DNA of 64,000 bases from Hyaloraphidium curvatum (GCA_025558095.1 JAIVFI010000029.1:496001-560000); one strand, 5' to 3'. Shown: positions 52,461 to 63,686, counted from the stretch's first letter. Notes: generated from the sequence alone by a model not told the origin. Translations and numbers: made by a program.

Positions 52461-54144
52461 TCACACCATGTCCACGTCCGTCGTGCTGCTCGCCGCGCTG
52501 CCGTCGTGCCCGTCGTGCCCCGCGCCCTCGATCTCGATCGCCGCGTGCTGCGCGGCCGGGTGCGCCGCCTCGGCGGCCGCGGGCTCGTCGGGCACCTCGG
52601 CGCCCTTGGTCCCCGCCACGACCATGTTGACCATCTTGCCGCCCTCGCTCTGGGCGGGCATGCTGACCACCGGCCCGGCGGCCTCGACGTCCGCGGCCTG
52701 CACCGCCGACGACATGGCCGCCGTCCTCTTCCGCAGGTGGAACGTCTCGACGTCGTTGTTGTCCAGGTGCGTCCTGGTCCTCGCCAGGTCCTCCTTGGCC
52801 AGCCCGTTGTCCCGCGCCAGCTGCTCCTCGATCTCCTCCACCGTCGCGGGCTGCACCACCGCCGACCACACGCGGGCGGGGGCCACGGGGTGCTCCACGA
52901 AGAAGTCGATCTCGCGGCGGACGGTGGTGACGAGCTGGGTGAGGGGGAGGTCGTTGTCGTCGAAGCCGAAAGGGTTCTCGAGCTCCAGGCCTGCACGGGC
53001 GGGGGGAGATCAGCATCCGCGGCGGCGGGGGCGGGGGCGCGAGGGCGACGCACCCATGCTCTCGAAACCCCAGATGATGAAGGAGCTGATGAACATCAGC
53101 AGGATGTTCCACCATCCCCAGTTGAGGAACTGGAACGGCAGGATGAGGAAGTACACCAGCAGGGACTGCTTCAGGTGGATCGAGTAGATCGGGGGCATGG
53201 GGGTCGACAGGATGCGCTCGAGCGAGACCTGCGTGTTGGCGAGGTCCACGAGCATGCCGGGGGCCGATTTTCCCGCGCCGATGTATTCGCAGTCTTTCGA
53301 AAAGGTCAGCAAGGCAATCGGATCGCGGCACCGGAAGACCCACAGGAGTAGAGCAGCGTGATCATCTGGCTCGGCACGGACCACGAGTGCGGGTTCCTCC
53401 ACGTGCCCGGCAGCTTGAAGTTGGTCATCCTGTTGGCGCCCTTGCCCTCCCAGCTCACGCCGGACGCGGCGCGCTGCTCCGAGGTCTCGAAAAAGTACCG
53501 TGGGACGGAGTGGTCCGACCATTCGGTGGCCAGGGAGCCGTTGGCCTCGCGCGGGATCAGGTCGACGCAGTCCGGGTGCTCCATGGGGTCTGCGGATGCG
53601 TCAGCCCGGCGACACACCCCGAGGCAGGGGCAGGGAAACCCACTCTCGTCGCGGAGGTGGTACATGAGCGCGTACAGGTACCCCACCGCGCACCGCATGG
53701 CCGAGTACTGCTTCTCCCTCTCCTCCTCGTTTTTGGGCGGGTAGAACACCGTCACCCACCGCGTGAACTCGCGCACGCGGGCCGTCGCCGTTTCGAAGAG
53801 CTTGCGGCCCTCGTACCACCGCTCGTAGGCCGAGTTGGTGCGGAAACCGAGGAGCAGCGAGACGGCGAAGCCGAAGATCGACAGGGCGGCGGCGGAGGGG
53901 GGGGACATGGCCTGGCGGTATCCGCCCAGCTCGGCGATCAGCTCGATGGCGACGGTGTAGAGGGTCCCTGCAGGGATGCGGGATCAGTGCGTGATCGTGG
54001 GGCAGGAGCAAGGTTGCGCCCACAGAAGACGACGGTGGCCCACACCCGCGGCCACACGCTGCCGCTCCACCGTATCCAGCGGAAGGTCCAGCCGTTGGCG
54101 GCGGAGAGGTTGCCGCCCGGGAAGGGCGAGAGGAGCTTGTCCAT
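52461..54144 (-). CDS. Bestrophin-like (UPF0187/RFP-TM) anion channel
   Basis: Five exons (54144-54024, 53967-53644, 53589-53344, 53293-53054, 52990-52461) give 486 residues, closing exactly. The N-terminal region (WTFRWIRWSGSVWPRVWATV) leads to the family signature GFRTNSAYERWYEGRKLF, then a TM pair around QSLLVYFLILPFQFLNWGWW and FISSFIIWGFESMG, and the conserved motif LELENPFGFDDNDLPL. The pentameric family forms chloride/bicarbonate channels; fungal members occur in plasma or organelle membranes. A roughly 190-residue acidic, Ala-rich C-terminus (EEQLARDNGLAKEDLARTR, then HPAAQHAAIEIEGAG) is extra. One intron (53590-53643) is 54 nt and in frame, so an unspliced transcript would add 18 residues. 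The true start might lie in an exon further upstream. Confidence 0.85.
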
Positions 54145-55314
54145 GAAGGCCGAGTCATCTGCACCACGGGTGTCAGCGGTGCGGGTGCACGGGGCCGGCG
54201 CGGAGGGGGCTTACAGTTCGCCTTCTTTGAGGCCTATTGGGCGAGGGACGGGGCGAGAAGAGCGAAGGCGAGGGGGGCCGGGAGGGGAGGGCGGGCGGGA
54301 TGAGGACACCGTTCCCCCGCCGCGCCGGCGCCGCGGGCCACCCACCCGCGCCTCGTTGGCGTAGACGTCCGCATTGGGCGCGCCGTGCGCGGCGGAAATG
54401 ACCCCCTTGGCGGCGCTCATTCCGGTGTCGTGTGGGTGCCGCGTGCGACGAAGAAAGCGGGTGTCGCGTCCCTTGGTCTGGACCGCGGGCGGGCTGGTGC
54501 CGACGGCGATGCGATCGAGGACGCGGCGCGGGCCGAGTGGGGGATGCAGTCGGCTTGGAGAGATGGAGTGATGGCGCCGGATTGAGTCGGGATGGCGTCG
54601 GCGGGCGACGGAGGGTGGCAGGGGTTGCCTCGCGAGTTCGGACGAGAGCTTTGAGGGTTCCATCGCTCCAGGGTCCGGCAACAGACTTCAAACACCACGG
54701 AGCAGTGCACGGTCCGGCGGCCCAGAACAGTCGCAGAGGCAGAGGTGACGACATGATACCGGTCCGTCGCTCTGCGGCGCGTCCTGGTCCCGCGGCCGTC
54801 ACTCCGGCTCCCCGTCCGCCTCGCCGCCGCGACGCCGCCCGCCCGCCCGAACCCGTCCTCGGACGGTACGGTCCGAATGGGCGGTGCCCGGAGGAACAAG
54901 GGGCACCTGAGCCACGGGAGCAGCATGGAAACCACCGGCCGAATGGGAATCCCGGCAGGGCCGCACGGCACGGCGCCGGACCGTATCTCCCTGGACCGCC
55001 CCGAGAGATCGTGGCCATCCGCGCCCGAGGCGCCCCTTTTTCGCGATTACCGGGTTACATCCGCGTCCAAAGGCAATAGATTACGCGCCCGCGGCGCCCG
55101 CAAAAGTCCGTCGTCCGCCGTTCGCCGTCCGAGCGAACCGAGTCAGCTCCAAGTCGAGAGTGGGAAGGAAGAAAGAAGTAGGAAGGAGTCCAGAGGAGAA
55201 AGGAGAAGAAGGAGGAGGGGAGGAGGAAGGAACGGGTCCGAGGAGGTGTCCGAGGAAGCGTCCGGGCAGCTCGTTCCGGCCCCGCCCCCGAGGCGCGACC
55301 CCCGGTCCGCCCCG
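54145..55314. other. 1.2-kb intergenic region, nothing firm
   Basis: Between the bestrophin-like gene start and the stop of the 55-kb gene, both minus strand. A possible GTAAGC donor at about 54214 faces the acceptor just upstream of the bestrophin-like start, but the frame it offers has an early stop. Otherwise only compositional ORFs. Confidence 0.35.
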
Positions 55315-55991
55315 TCACGGCTCCGGCATCAGCAGCGCCACCTGCGCCAGCAAATCCAGCGCCACCTTCTCCCCCGCCCGCCTCCTCGCGCTCGCCCTGC
55401 TCGGCTCCCTGCTGCCTTGCTGCTCCTCCCTCGGCGGCAGCGGCCCGGCCTCCTGCCTCCGCACCGCCTGGCCCGCCCGCCGCGAGCGCAGGGTGGGGAA
55501 GGTGTTGCGGTACGCCTGCACGATCTTGCCGCGGGTTTCCTTGGAGGCGTGCTCGAGCGGGGGGTTGAGGAGGACGAACTTGCACACCTGGAGGTTGAAC
55601 TCGAGCTGCCCCCGGCACGCCGTCAGCGCCCGTCCCGGGCCGCGGCAGGGAGCAGGGGTACCTCGTGCTCCGTCCGCCGTCCGCCCCGCCTCCTGCGCGC
55701 CGCCCCCAGCGCGCCCGGGTAGTGCGCCCACCGCCGCACGTCGCCCTCGTGCGCCTCGACCTCCTCCAGCGCCGCATCGAGGTCGAACAGCGTGCCGCCC
55801 ACCACCACGCGGAACCGCTCCCTGCCCGCCGAGACGTATCTCCGCGGCTCGCCGGTCCACTCGGCCGGCAGCCCGTCGGGCTCCGTCGGGGGAACCGACG
55901 CCGGCGAGCCCGGGGCGTCGGCGGGGGGAGGGCTCTCCTCGGAGCGCAGCACCGGCGGCGCGGAGGGGGGCGCTTCGACGGGGGAGGCCAT
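55315..55991 (-). CDS. Hypothetical protein, 206 residues
   Basis: Two exons (55991-55662, 55605-55315), joined by a 56-nt intron with a GTACCC donor, a GCTGACGG branch and a GCAG acceptor. The N-terminal half is Pro/Ser-rich, then EWTGEPRRYVSAGRERFRVV and VGGTLFDLDAALEEVEAHEG suggest a small folded unit. The second exon encodes LEFNLQVCKFVLLNPPLEHA followed by KIVQAYRNTFPTLRSRRAGQ and a basic tail ending ALDLLAQVALLMPEP. The join restores a continuous hydrophobic-polar pattern and closes in frame. No family recognised. Confidence 0.6.
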
Positions 55992-57522
55992 TGCGGGGGC
56001 CCGAGAGGTGGAGTGCGGGGCGGGCCGGGAGGCAGGGAAACAAAACGCGCCGGGGGCCATGCAGGCTGCAATCCGCCGCGCAGTCGCCAACGGGCAATAT
56101 ATTCCGGCTCCAACAAGTGCGACGCACGCGTCCGGCGCCACGCAGCGCGGGATTCCCTCCCCCCGCTCTCTCCCCCGGCCCGAGTTGCCCCGCCACCGCC
56201 CAACCTCGCCACCCCCCGCCCGGGAGCACACCCCTTCCCCCGGTGGGCGCTCCACCGATCCCCGTAGCGTGCACGACGGAAAGACGGCGGGTCGCCGGGG
56301 GTGTTCCGGGGGTGGGGAGCGGGCGGGGGCCGGGGCCGGGAAAACCTTCGGTGGGGGTCCTTCGGGTTCCGGGGGGCGGATGGGCGCTCGTACGGGCGGA
56401 TGCTGCTTCAGAATAGTGATTTATCTCGATTCCGATGCGCAGTGTGGGGGTTCCGGAGGGCGAACGTGAGCGAGCCGGGCGGGAGGTACCCGCGCGCCGC
56501 CAGCACGCACCAATCCCCGTCCGGGCCCCCGTCCCGCCCAGGTATTGCTTCCCCTCGTTCCAGGGGACCGAGAGGAAAGGAATGCCGTCCTTCGCCGGGC
56601 GCCGCGCGCGCTGCCGGACAACTGGCGCTTCCCTCCGGCCGTGCGACGGGACGTGCGCGTGGGTCGAAGGGGGACGGTGGATCCTCGGAGTCATGCGGGA
56701 AGCCGGCCATTCCTGCAACCGCCTTCCCGTCGCCGATCCGGAGACGGGACGGGCCCGCGGCCGTCCGCAGGTGGCCCGGGGAGCACGCGGCAGCCGGTTC
56801 GTGACGGACAGGCAGGTATCGTTGGAGCCGGCGGGGATCGGGACCGGGAACGCTACGGGTACGGCGGGCAACGAAGCCCGCGCCGGGGGCGCGACTTATC
56901 TCCGGGTCCTGTATGCGGCGGGGCTTCCCGTCCCTCGACGGCATCCGCGGGCAAACGGCTTCCCCTGCCCGGGCAGAGCGCCGTTACCTGCCCGTCGCTC
57001 ACGCCAGAGCGGCAGGATCGGCGCGGAGGAAGAGATGTGTTCCTGACTGCCAGTAGGGTCCGGGTTGGCCGGCGGGGGAGGTCCCCTGATTTCGGGCGGT
57101 TCGAACGGTCGTTGATGGACGGGAGATGGACGTCGTTCCGAGGAGATCGTCGAGGCCCGCAGCATCACTGTGTCCGCACGGGATGGAAGCGTCGGATGGC
57201 GGGCGGCCCCGGTGCGGCCGCGGCTCCGGGATCCAGGCCAAGGACACGCCGGCATCGTCGGCCAGGCGAGATAACCCCCGCTGGCGCCCGCGAAGCCCGG
57301 GGAAGGCACCACCGAGGTGGCCGCTGCTGTGCCGGGGGTGGCCGGCGGGGATTGCGGCGGGGGACGGGGAGGCCGGCGGGTATCGGTCGTGGCCGGTTGC
57401 CTGAGCACAGCCCCGGTTCCCGCCGTCATCCGACGGTTCAAAAGTCCCTACCGGCCTCCAAACATAAGCAACTCCGTGCGGCCGCCGCAACCGCACCTTC
57501 CCTGCCCCCCGCCGCAGAAAGC
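55992..57522. other. 1.5-kb divergent intergenic region, nothing recognised
   Basis: Between the starts of the 55-kb gene (minus) and the Pro-rich gene (plus). Very GC-rich, with long overlapping ORFs of biased composition on both strands but no motifs or splice-linked exons. Probably two promoters and leaders. Confidence 0.4.
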
Positions 57523-58305
57523 ATGGCGGCCTCCGTCGCAATGCAGCAGCCCGCGGCGTGGCCCGCGCCGCAGCAGGCGTGGCTCGCGTACGCCCCGCAC
57601 GACTTTTCGCCCTTCGCCGGCGCCTCGCTGCCCGCACAGGCGTACCACGCCACGCCGCCCGCCGTGCCGTGGCTCCCCGCCGCGCCGCCGCCCGCGCTGC
57701 CCGCCGCCGCCCCGGTGCCGCCGCCCGCGTCGCCCGCGCCCTTGTGCACGCACTCGGCCGGCGGCGATTCCGACGAGGGGTTCTGCTACTCGTGCATGCT
57801 CGAACGCTCCTCCACCCCGCCCTCGCCGCCCTCCCCCGCCTCCCTCCCCCCCGCCGCCTTCGCCCTGCCCCGCGGCCCGTCGGAGTCCCTCCCCGTCGCC
57901 CGCTCCTCCTCCCTCCTCCCCTCCCTCTCCCCGGACCTGCTCCCCTCGGCCTCCCTCCCGCTCGTCCGTGGGCCCTCCGCCGCACTGGCGCAGTCGGGAT
58001 CCCCGGGACTGCACCCCCTCGCCCGCGCGCGCACAGCCGACTTTTCCCTGCACGCCTCGCGCACCCTCCCCGCTTCCTTCCCCGCCGCGGACCCGGTGCA
58101 CGGGTTCCCCCCCGGCATGCCCTACGCGCAGGGCGGATCGCCCGGGCTGCATCCCTTCCCGGCCCACCAGTACCCGGCCGGCAACCAGGCCGTGTCGCTG
58201 AAGCTGAAGCAGTACCGCAGGGAGCAGGCGCGCAAGATCGAGGAGGTCAGGCGGAGGGGGGAAGCCGAGAGGGGCAACGGGCTCAAGAAGGCGTTCTCGG
58301 TCTAG
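57523..58305 (+). CDS. Pro/Ala/Ser-rich protein with a small Cys cluster and basic C-terminal helix
   Basis: Intronless ORF of 260 residues starting MAASVAMQQPAAWPAPQQAW. Mostly disordered and Pro/Ser-rich, with a possible metal-binding cluster CTHSAGGDSDEGFCYSCM at about 75-92 and a repeated SGSPGLHP / GGSPGLHP motif at about 165 and 205. The C-terminus is a charged helix, LKLKQYRREQARKIEEVRRR, ending LKKAFSV. The layout (disordered body, basic helix) fits a nucleic-acid-binding or adaptor protein, but there is no recognised domain. Confidence 0.6.
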   Translation: MAASVAMQQPAAWPAPQQAWLAYAPHDFSPFAGASLPAQAYHATPPAVPWLPAAPPPALPAAAPVPPPASPAPLCTHSAGGDSDEGFCYSCMLERSSTPPSPPSPASLPPAAFALPRGPSESLPVARSSSLLPSLSPDLLPSASLPLVRGPSAALAQSGSPGLHPLARARTADFSLHASRTLPASFPAADPVHGFPPGMPYAQGGSPGLHPFPAHQYPAGNQAVSLKLKQYRREQARKIEEVRRRGEAERGNGLKKAFSV

Positions 58306-58572
58306 AGGGTTCCGACCGGGGATCAGGGGTCGATGGAGTTGGATTGGACAGCGTGGTGTGGGGCCGGCCTGCAGTGTGCAGCCGGGGAATACACGGGGCG
58401 CCGAGTGCGATTCGCGGGAGCCCATGGCGGGCGACGCGGTCCGGACGGGCCGTCCGCCCGAAACCGGGGGATGCTCACGCGGCGAGGATCGCATTCTGTC
58501 CGAAATCATCGACGGAGGATCGTGGGGAACAGGCTTGGGTGGGCCGCCGCCTCCCGTCGATCGAGCGCGGAA

Positions 58573-61514
58573 TGGACGTCAGCGCCGAGCCGTACGACGA
58601 CGACGAACCGTACCGCGATGACCTCTTCCCGGACCGCGGGCGGGAAATGGCGCGCCGCGCGCTCTCTGCGGCCGGCCCGACGCGGCTGGCGTACGCGCGG
58701 CGCCCCGGCGGCGAGCGCACGCGGACCTTCGGGGACGACCGCCTCGGCCCCGACGGCGCCGCGCAGCTGGCCGCGGGGCTGGGGCCGCAGCACGCCGCCA
58801 TCGCGGAGCTGGATCTGTCGCACAACGGCGTCGGGCCCGCCGGGATTGCGGCCCTCGCGCCGGCGCTCGCGCGGCTGCCGCTGCGGACCCTGGACATCCG
58901 CGGAAACGCGCTCGGCGGCGGCGGCGTGCGCGTGCTGGCGTCGGCGCTGGCGGGGAAGGCGTCCCTGGAGGTGCTCAGGCTCGGCGAGAACGCCGTCCGC
59001 GACGGGCGCGCCCTCGCGGCCGTGGCCGAGCTCGCCTGCTCGCTGCCGTCGCTGCGGACATTGGACCTGGATCGGCTCGCTCAGGACGGCGGCGAGGCGG
59101 ACTCCGAAACATTCGCGGGGAAAGATCAGGACGAGGCGGTGTCTGCGCTTTCGGCGATGCTCGCCGTGCACCCGACGCTCGAAGAGCTCGGGCTGCTGGG
59201 CTTCCCAGCTGCGCACACGGCAACAAACGTGGAGCTCCAATTGAACGGGAACTTTCCGGCCGACGCGACGCCGCGCGATCTGCTGGGCCTCCGCCTCGAG
59301 GCACCATCGATGGAGCCTTTCGCGGACGCCATTGTGCGGGCGACGAGCTTGCGGACTCTGCGCCTCGGCGGACAGGGCGCGCTGCCGGGCGGCCAGCTGG
59401 CGGCCGCCTTGGCGCGCGCAGGGCGGCTCAAGGTGCTCGTCCTGGAGGGCCGCGCGACCCTCGCCGAGTTCGAGGCTGTGTGCAGCGCCCTGGCATCGAG
59501 CGACACCCTGGAAGACGTGTCCCTGCAGCCCACGTTCCCCCGCGGAAGGAGCGATCCCAACATCAACGTGCGCGAGGCCGCGCTGCTGATCGTCGGCCGG
59601 ACTTTGCTCACCTGCGCGTCGCTGCGGCGCCTCACGGTGGAGGACGAGCCGTACAGCAGCATCGAGTTCGATCTGAAGCATTCTGACGAGGCCAACCGGG
59701 GCGTTGCGGCCCTCGCGGAAGCCCTCGCCAATGAGTCCCCACTGGAGGAGCTGACGCTGCTCAACTTCTGCGTCAACGATGCCGGCCTCCGCCTCCTTGC
59801 ATCGGCACTGCAGAGCAACGAAACCCTGAAGGTGCTCACCCTGGATCCGAGCGCGGGCGGCGACGACTCTAACGACGGCGGGGCAGCGGCCATGGCCGCC
59901 GCGCTGGCCGGCGCGAACCGCAGCCCCCGGTTCCGACCCCCGCTTCCCCTGGAAGTCCTGCGGCTCGGCCACCACCGGATCGGCCCCAAGGGTGCGGACG
60001 CGCTGGCCGACGCGCTGCCGCGGACCACATCCCTGAGGGAGCTCGACCTGTCCAACAACAGGATCCGCTCCCGGGGCGCCGTCCGCCTGGCGCAGGGCCT
60101 GAAGCGCAACGGCAGCCTGAGGAGGCTCCGCCTGGGGGACAACCAGATCGGATCCCTCGGCGCCGCGGCGCTGGGTTCCTGCCTCGCGGCGAACCACACC
60201 CTGGAGGAGCTCGGCCTCGCGGGCAACCCGATCGGTGCGGACGGGGCGGAGGAGCTCGCGGCGGGGTTGGCTAAGAACAGGGGCCTGGTGACGCTGGATC
60301 TGTCCGGGTGCCAGCTTGGGGAGGAGGGGAGGCGCGCCCTGGGCGAAGCGGTCGCGGTGAACGACACCCTCCGGAACCTCGTGGCGGAGTTTTCCTTTTT
60401 CGGGGACGACTTTTCGGATGCCCTGTCAAAACCCGAAAGGGCAGCCAACGCCCAGCAGATGAGGCGGACCCTCGAAGCCCGCGACCAGCCTCCGCAGGGC
60501 CTCGCCTGCCGCTCCGGAAATGGCTCCGGGTTGCCGACCTGGACGTGGACAGGACGGCCACCCTGGGCTCCGGCGGCTTCGGCAAGGTGTTCCGGGGGCG
60601 CTACCTGGACCTCGACGTGGCGGTGAAGGAGCCGCTCCTGCGGGGCGACGAGGAGGCCGAGGCGGTCCTGGAGGCGGAGATCGCGGCGTCGATGGACGTG
60701 CCCCTGCACCCCAACGTCGCCGAAATCCTGGGATACCACATCCGGCCGACCTTCCTCGTCACCCGCCTCTACAACGGGGACCTGGCCGGCTTCCTCAGGG
60801 ACCGCGGCTGGAACCGTGCCCTGGCGCTGCGCCTCCTCGGCGATGCCGCCCAGGGCGTCCGCGCGCTGCACGCCGCCGGCATCGTGCACGCGGATCTCAA
60901 GCCGGGGAACGTGCTGGTCGACCTGGCGCCGGGGGATCCCGACGGCCGCGCGGTGGCCAAGATCGCGGACTTCGGGCTCGCCAGGTCGCGGACCCGGGTC
61001 CGAGGGGCCCAGGGCACCGCGTACGAGTACGTCGGGTTCGGGGGGTTCTCGCTGCGGTACGCATCGCCGGAGCAGCTGCTGGGGGATGGCATCGGACGCG
61101 CGTCCGACGTCTGGTCGTTCGGAATGCTCTGCTACGCCATCCTCTCCGAGGGCACGGAGCCGTACGCGGGCCTGAGCCGCGGCGCCGTACGTCTACGCCC
61201 GCGGTGTTACCGCCGGACGCCGCTCACAGCCGCCCCAGGTCATGTTCCACGCCGAGCAGGGCACCCTCCCCAATCCATTGCTCCGCTCCGACGACTGGGA
61301 GCTGGTCCGGTGGATCTGCAGGAAGGAAAAGCCGGAGCGGCCTTCCGCCGCCGACGTCGCCGCGCGGCTGCGGACCATGTCGGCTGCTGCGGCGGAGGAC
61401 GTGCGCGCCGCGGACGCGGCGCCGTCCGGGGAAGCTTTGGCAACGGTCGAACTGGAGCCGACCTTTTCTGCTTCGGTAAATGCGCCGTTGTATGTTACGA
61501 GATCTGTAGGATGA
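58573..61514 (+). CDS. LRR (ribonuclease-inhibitor type) plus tyrosine-kinase-like protein kinase fusion
   Basis: The N-terminal about 630 residues hold at least nine RI-type leucine-rich repeats, for example IAELDLSHNGVGPAGIAALA, LRELDLSNNRIRSRGAVRLA and LEELGLAGNPIGADGAEELA. A TKL-type kinase follows: TATLGSGGFGKVFRGRY (glycine loop), VAVKEPLL, catalytic loop VHADLKPGNVLV (HAD replaces HRD), IADFGLA, and SLRYASPEQLLG with RASDVWSFGMLCY. The last exon (61239-61514, after a 52-nt intron) carries the final C-lobe helix and a Ser/Ala tail. The LRR frame and kinase frame differ by one base somewhere in about 60440-60510, and no GT-AG intron there restores it. Either one surplus base or a non-canonical intron is needed; with one base removed the protein has 962 residues. 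Probably a cytosolic recognition or signalling kinase. Confidence 0.75.
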
Positions 61515-61559
61515 ACAACAGCTGACCCACCGGCAACACCTGGCCTGTGAGAAGACGAT

Positions 61560-61765
61560 CGGATCCATTTAGCTTAGCGCCGAAGCTTCCGCGGACGACG
61601 ACGCGGATATGCGCCGAAGGCCCCTCCGCCGCGGCAGCCGCCATGCTCCGCAGCCGCGCGGCGATCTCCTCGACGGAAGGCCGCTCGAGCTTGTCCTTCA
61701 CCCAGATCCACCGGATCTGCTCCCGGTCCTCCCAGCGCAGCAGTGGGTTTGGGAGGGGTGCTCCG
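61560..61765 (-). pseudogene. Orphan copy of an LRR-kinase terminal exon
   Basis: Minus-strand reading gives LPNPLLRWEDREQIRWIWVK, KLERPSVEEIAARLRSMAAA and a tail, matching the terminal exons at 61239-61514 (inverted, diverged) and 63687-63959 (same strand, with an identical stretch of about 67 nt at 61633-61699). No kinase catalytic exons lie upstream of it, so it is a detached fragment. It starts about 45 nt past the stop of the LRR-kinase, facing it. Confidence 0.75.
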
Positions 61766-62044
61766 GATTCCTGGTCTCGGCGCCCTAGGGTGCCGGCCGC
61801 GGGCGGCGCGCGGCGCATTCCCCCCCGCGACCGATTCGGTGCTGTCGGAAGCATCCTGCTCGACCTGCCTTGCATGGCTTGCGGCAACCCATGCGCATCG
61901 TTCGGGGATGATGTCACGCGCGAGTGAGTCGACGGTCGGACTTTGTTCCCAACCCCAGGGACCAGGCCGTCCCCATCCCGGCCTTCGTTGGCGGGTCATC
62001 AGACACAACACCGCACTCTGCAAATCCGCGACACCCGCGACCGA

Positions 62045-63301
62045 ATGAAAAAGCTCCTGATCGCGCTGCTCGCCTGCGCCCTCGCGGCCGCCGTGGCAAG
62101 GTGGGCGAACGCGCGGAGGAGGCGGACCCTGCGCGGCCTTCCTGACCGCCCCCCGGCCGACAGCGCCCCGGCCGCCGCCGCTCCCACCGCATCGAACGAG
62201 CGGGCCCTCTTCCGCCGCAGCTGCGCCGATTGCGACCCCTCGGCCTACTGGTCCGTCCGTCCCCGGCCCCCGCGACCGCGCTGACCCCGCCCCCGCAGCG
62301 AGTTCGCCCACCCCGGCGCACCCCCCGACCACGTCGCCTGCGTCTCGCAAGGCACTGACGACGGGCACGCACTGTACCGCCGCTACGTCTCCCCCCGGAC
62401 CTTCTTCTGGTCCATCGGCGGCTCCCCCGACGACTACGCGGCTCTGACCGCCGTCCGCTACATCGAGCCCGCCGCAGCCAGTCCCGTCTGGACCGACGCC
62501 CCCGCACTCTCCGTCGGCAGAGGCAGTAACGGCGCAGGGATGTACTCTGGCATGGCCAACGCGCTGGGCTCCAAGATCTACGTCTATGGGGGCACCGACT
62601 CCGTGGTCTGGTTCTCCGCCGTCATGGTGAGCCTGGACGCAAGCAACCTCGCCGCCGGGTGGACCAGTGTCGCCCTGCCATCCGTTACGCGAAATCTGCG
62701 GTACAACGGCGTCACCGCGGAGCTCGGCGGGGTGTTCTACTACATCGCGGGCTTCAACGCCAACTCGGGCAACGCTTTCGTGACGACGACCGAGTCCTAC
62801 GAGCCGGGCACAAACACCTGGACCTCCAGCGTGGCCGGCGCGACGCTCCCGAGCGGGGTCGGCGACACCACCAAGAGCAACCGCGGCTGCGCCGTCTCGG
62901 CCGCGGGGTCCCTGTGGTATATGCGCAACGGCCATCTCCTCCGCTGGACCCCCGGCGACGCCGCATGGACCTCCATCCCCACCCCCCCCCCCCCTGGAAA
63001 TCCTCCGGCAACCCGTCGTGCGCCGCGCTGGACGGCAGGATCGTGCAGATGGCCGGCACCGCCGCCGCGGCCTACGACCCCGCCTCCGGACCCTTCTCCT
63101 CCCTCGCCGCGTCCGCGGGCGCGCACAACTACCCCGTCGCGGCAGGTTGCGTGGGTTTGCTTGTCGCCCCGGCCGTTTCGGCCAACCCGGTGCTGGTCGA
63201 TGCGTGCCCCGGGGGGGGCGTGGGGGGCGCTGCCGAGCTTGGCGGTCAACACCAAGGCGCAGTTCATGACGACGGTCTGCTCCGGGACCGTGCCGGCTTG
63301 A
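62045..63301 (+). CDS. Secreted kelch-type protein with SCxDC...YCEFA domain
   Basis: Two exons (62045-62250, 62299-63301) give 402 residues. A signal peptide (MKKLLIALLACALAAAVARW) is followed by the domain shared with the 51-kb gene: FRRSCADCDPSAYC joined by the intron to EFAHPGAPPDHVACV and DGHALYRRY. The rest is a kelch-like beta-propeller: SKIYVYGGTDSV, VFYYIAGFNANSG, TESYEPGTNTWTS, GCAVSAAGSLWYM, LLRWTPGDAAWTS. After a run of 13 C (62982-62994) the annotated frame becomes Pro/Arg-rich, while the alternative frame gives natural kelch sequence (SCAALDGRIVQMAG, AAAYDPASGPFSS, VSANPVLVDAC) up to a run of eight G (63211-63218). The original frame then ends naturally (SLAVNTKAQFMTTVCSG). Two compensating one-base errors or variants are likely. 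Confidence 0.75.
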
Positions 63302-63686
63302 CGCTTGCGAGCCGACCAGTGGGTGTATATATTGGGGGAACGAGGTGTTGGAAAGGAACCTGTTTCGCGCGCGCCCGTGTAGTCCCGACGGGAAATGCAA
63401 GTCGGCCCAACTGCATCCGATTTCACGGCTTCAGCGACGGCAAGCCGACCCCGTCGCCGTCCCTCGTCTGGGGAGATCGACACGATGTGCGTGCCTCATT
63501 GGGCGCTGCCTCACAGCTGGCTACCCCAGTGCATGCCGCACGGCAGTAACGGGCGATCGAGGGTTGCATGGCGTCGAGAGGCCCCATGCGGTTTCCCGAG
63601 AACCGACCGCGGTGCCCGGAACGGACGAAGCAGGAGGACGCCGAGTTGTTCGTCGCTTGGTCGTCGCCGGTGACGCGAGCGTCTAT
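63302..63686. other. Intergenic between convergent genes
   Basis: About 385 nt between the 3' ends of the kelch gene and the edge kinase gene. An AT-rich TATATATT at about 63326-63335 may belong to the polyadenylation region. No coding signal. Confidence 0.4.

Noticed and set aside
53590-53643. Reading the 54-nt segment in the bestrophin-like gene as coding
   Set aside because: It is open in frame, but it has GTGGGT donor, CTGAC branch and GCAG acceptor, and its Cys-rich sequence is foreign to the family.
56435-57441. Overlapping ORFs on both strands in the 55.9-57.5 kb gap
   Set aside because: Arg/Pro/Gly-rich in all frames, without motifs or intron signals linking them.
63324-63338. TATATATT as a promoter
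   Set aside because: It lies between two 3' ends, so a transcript-end signal is more likely than a promoter.
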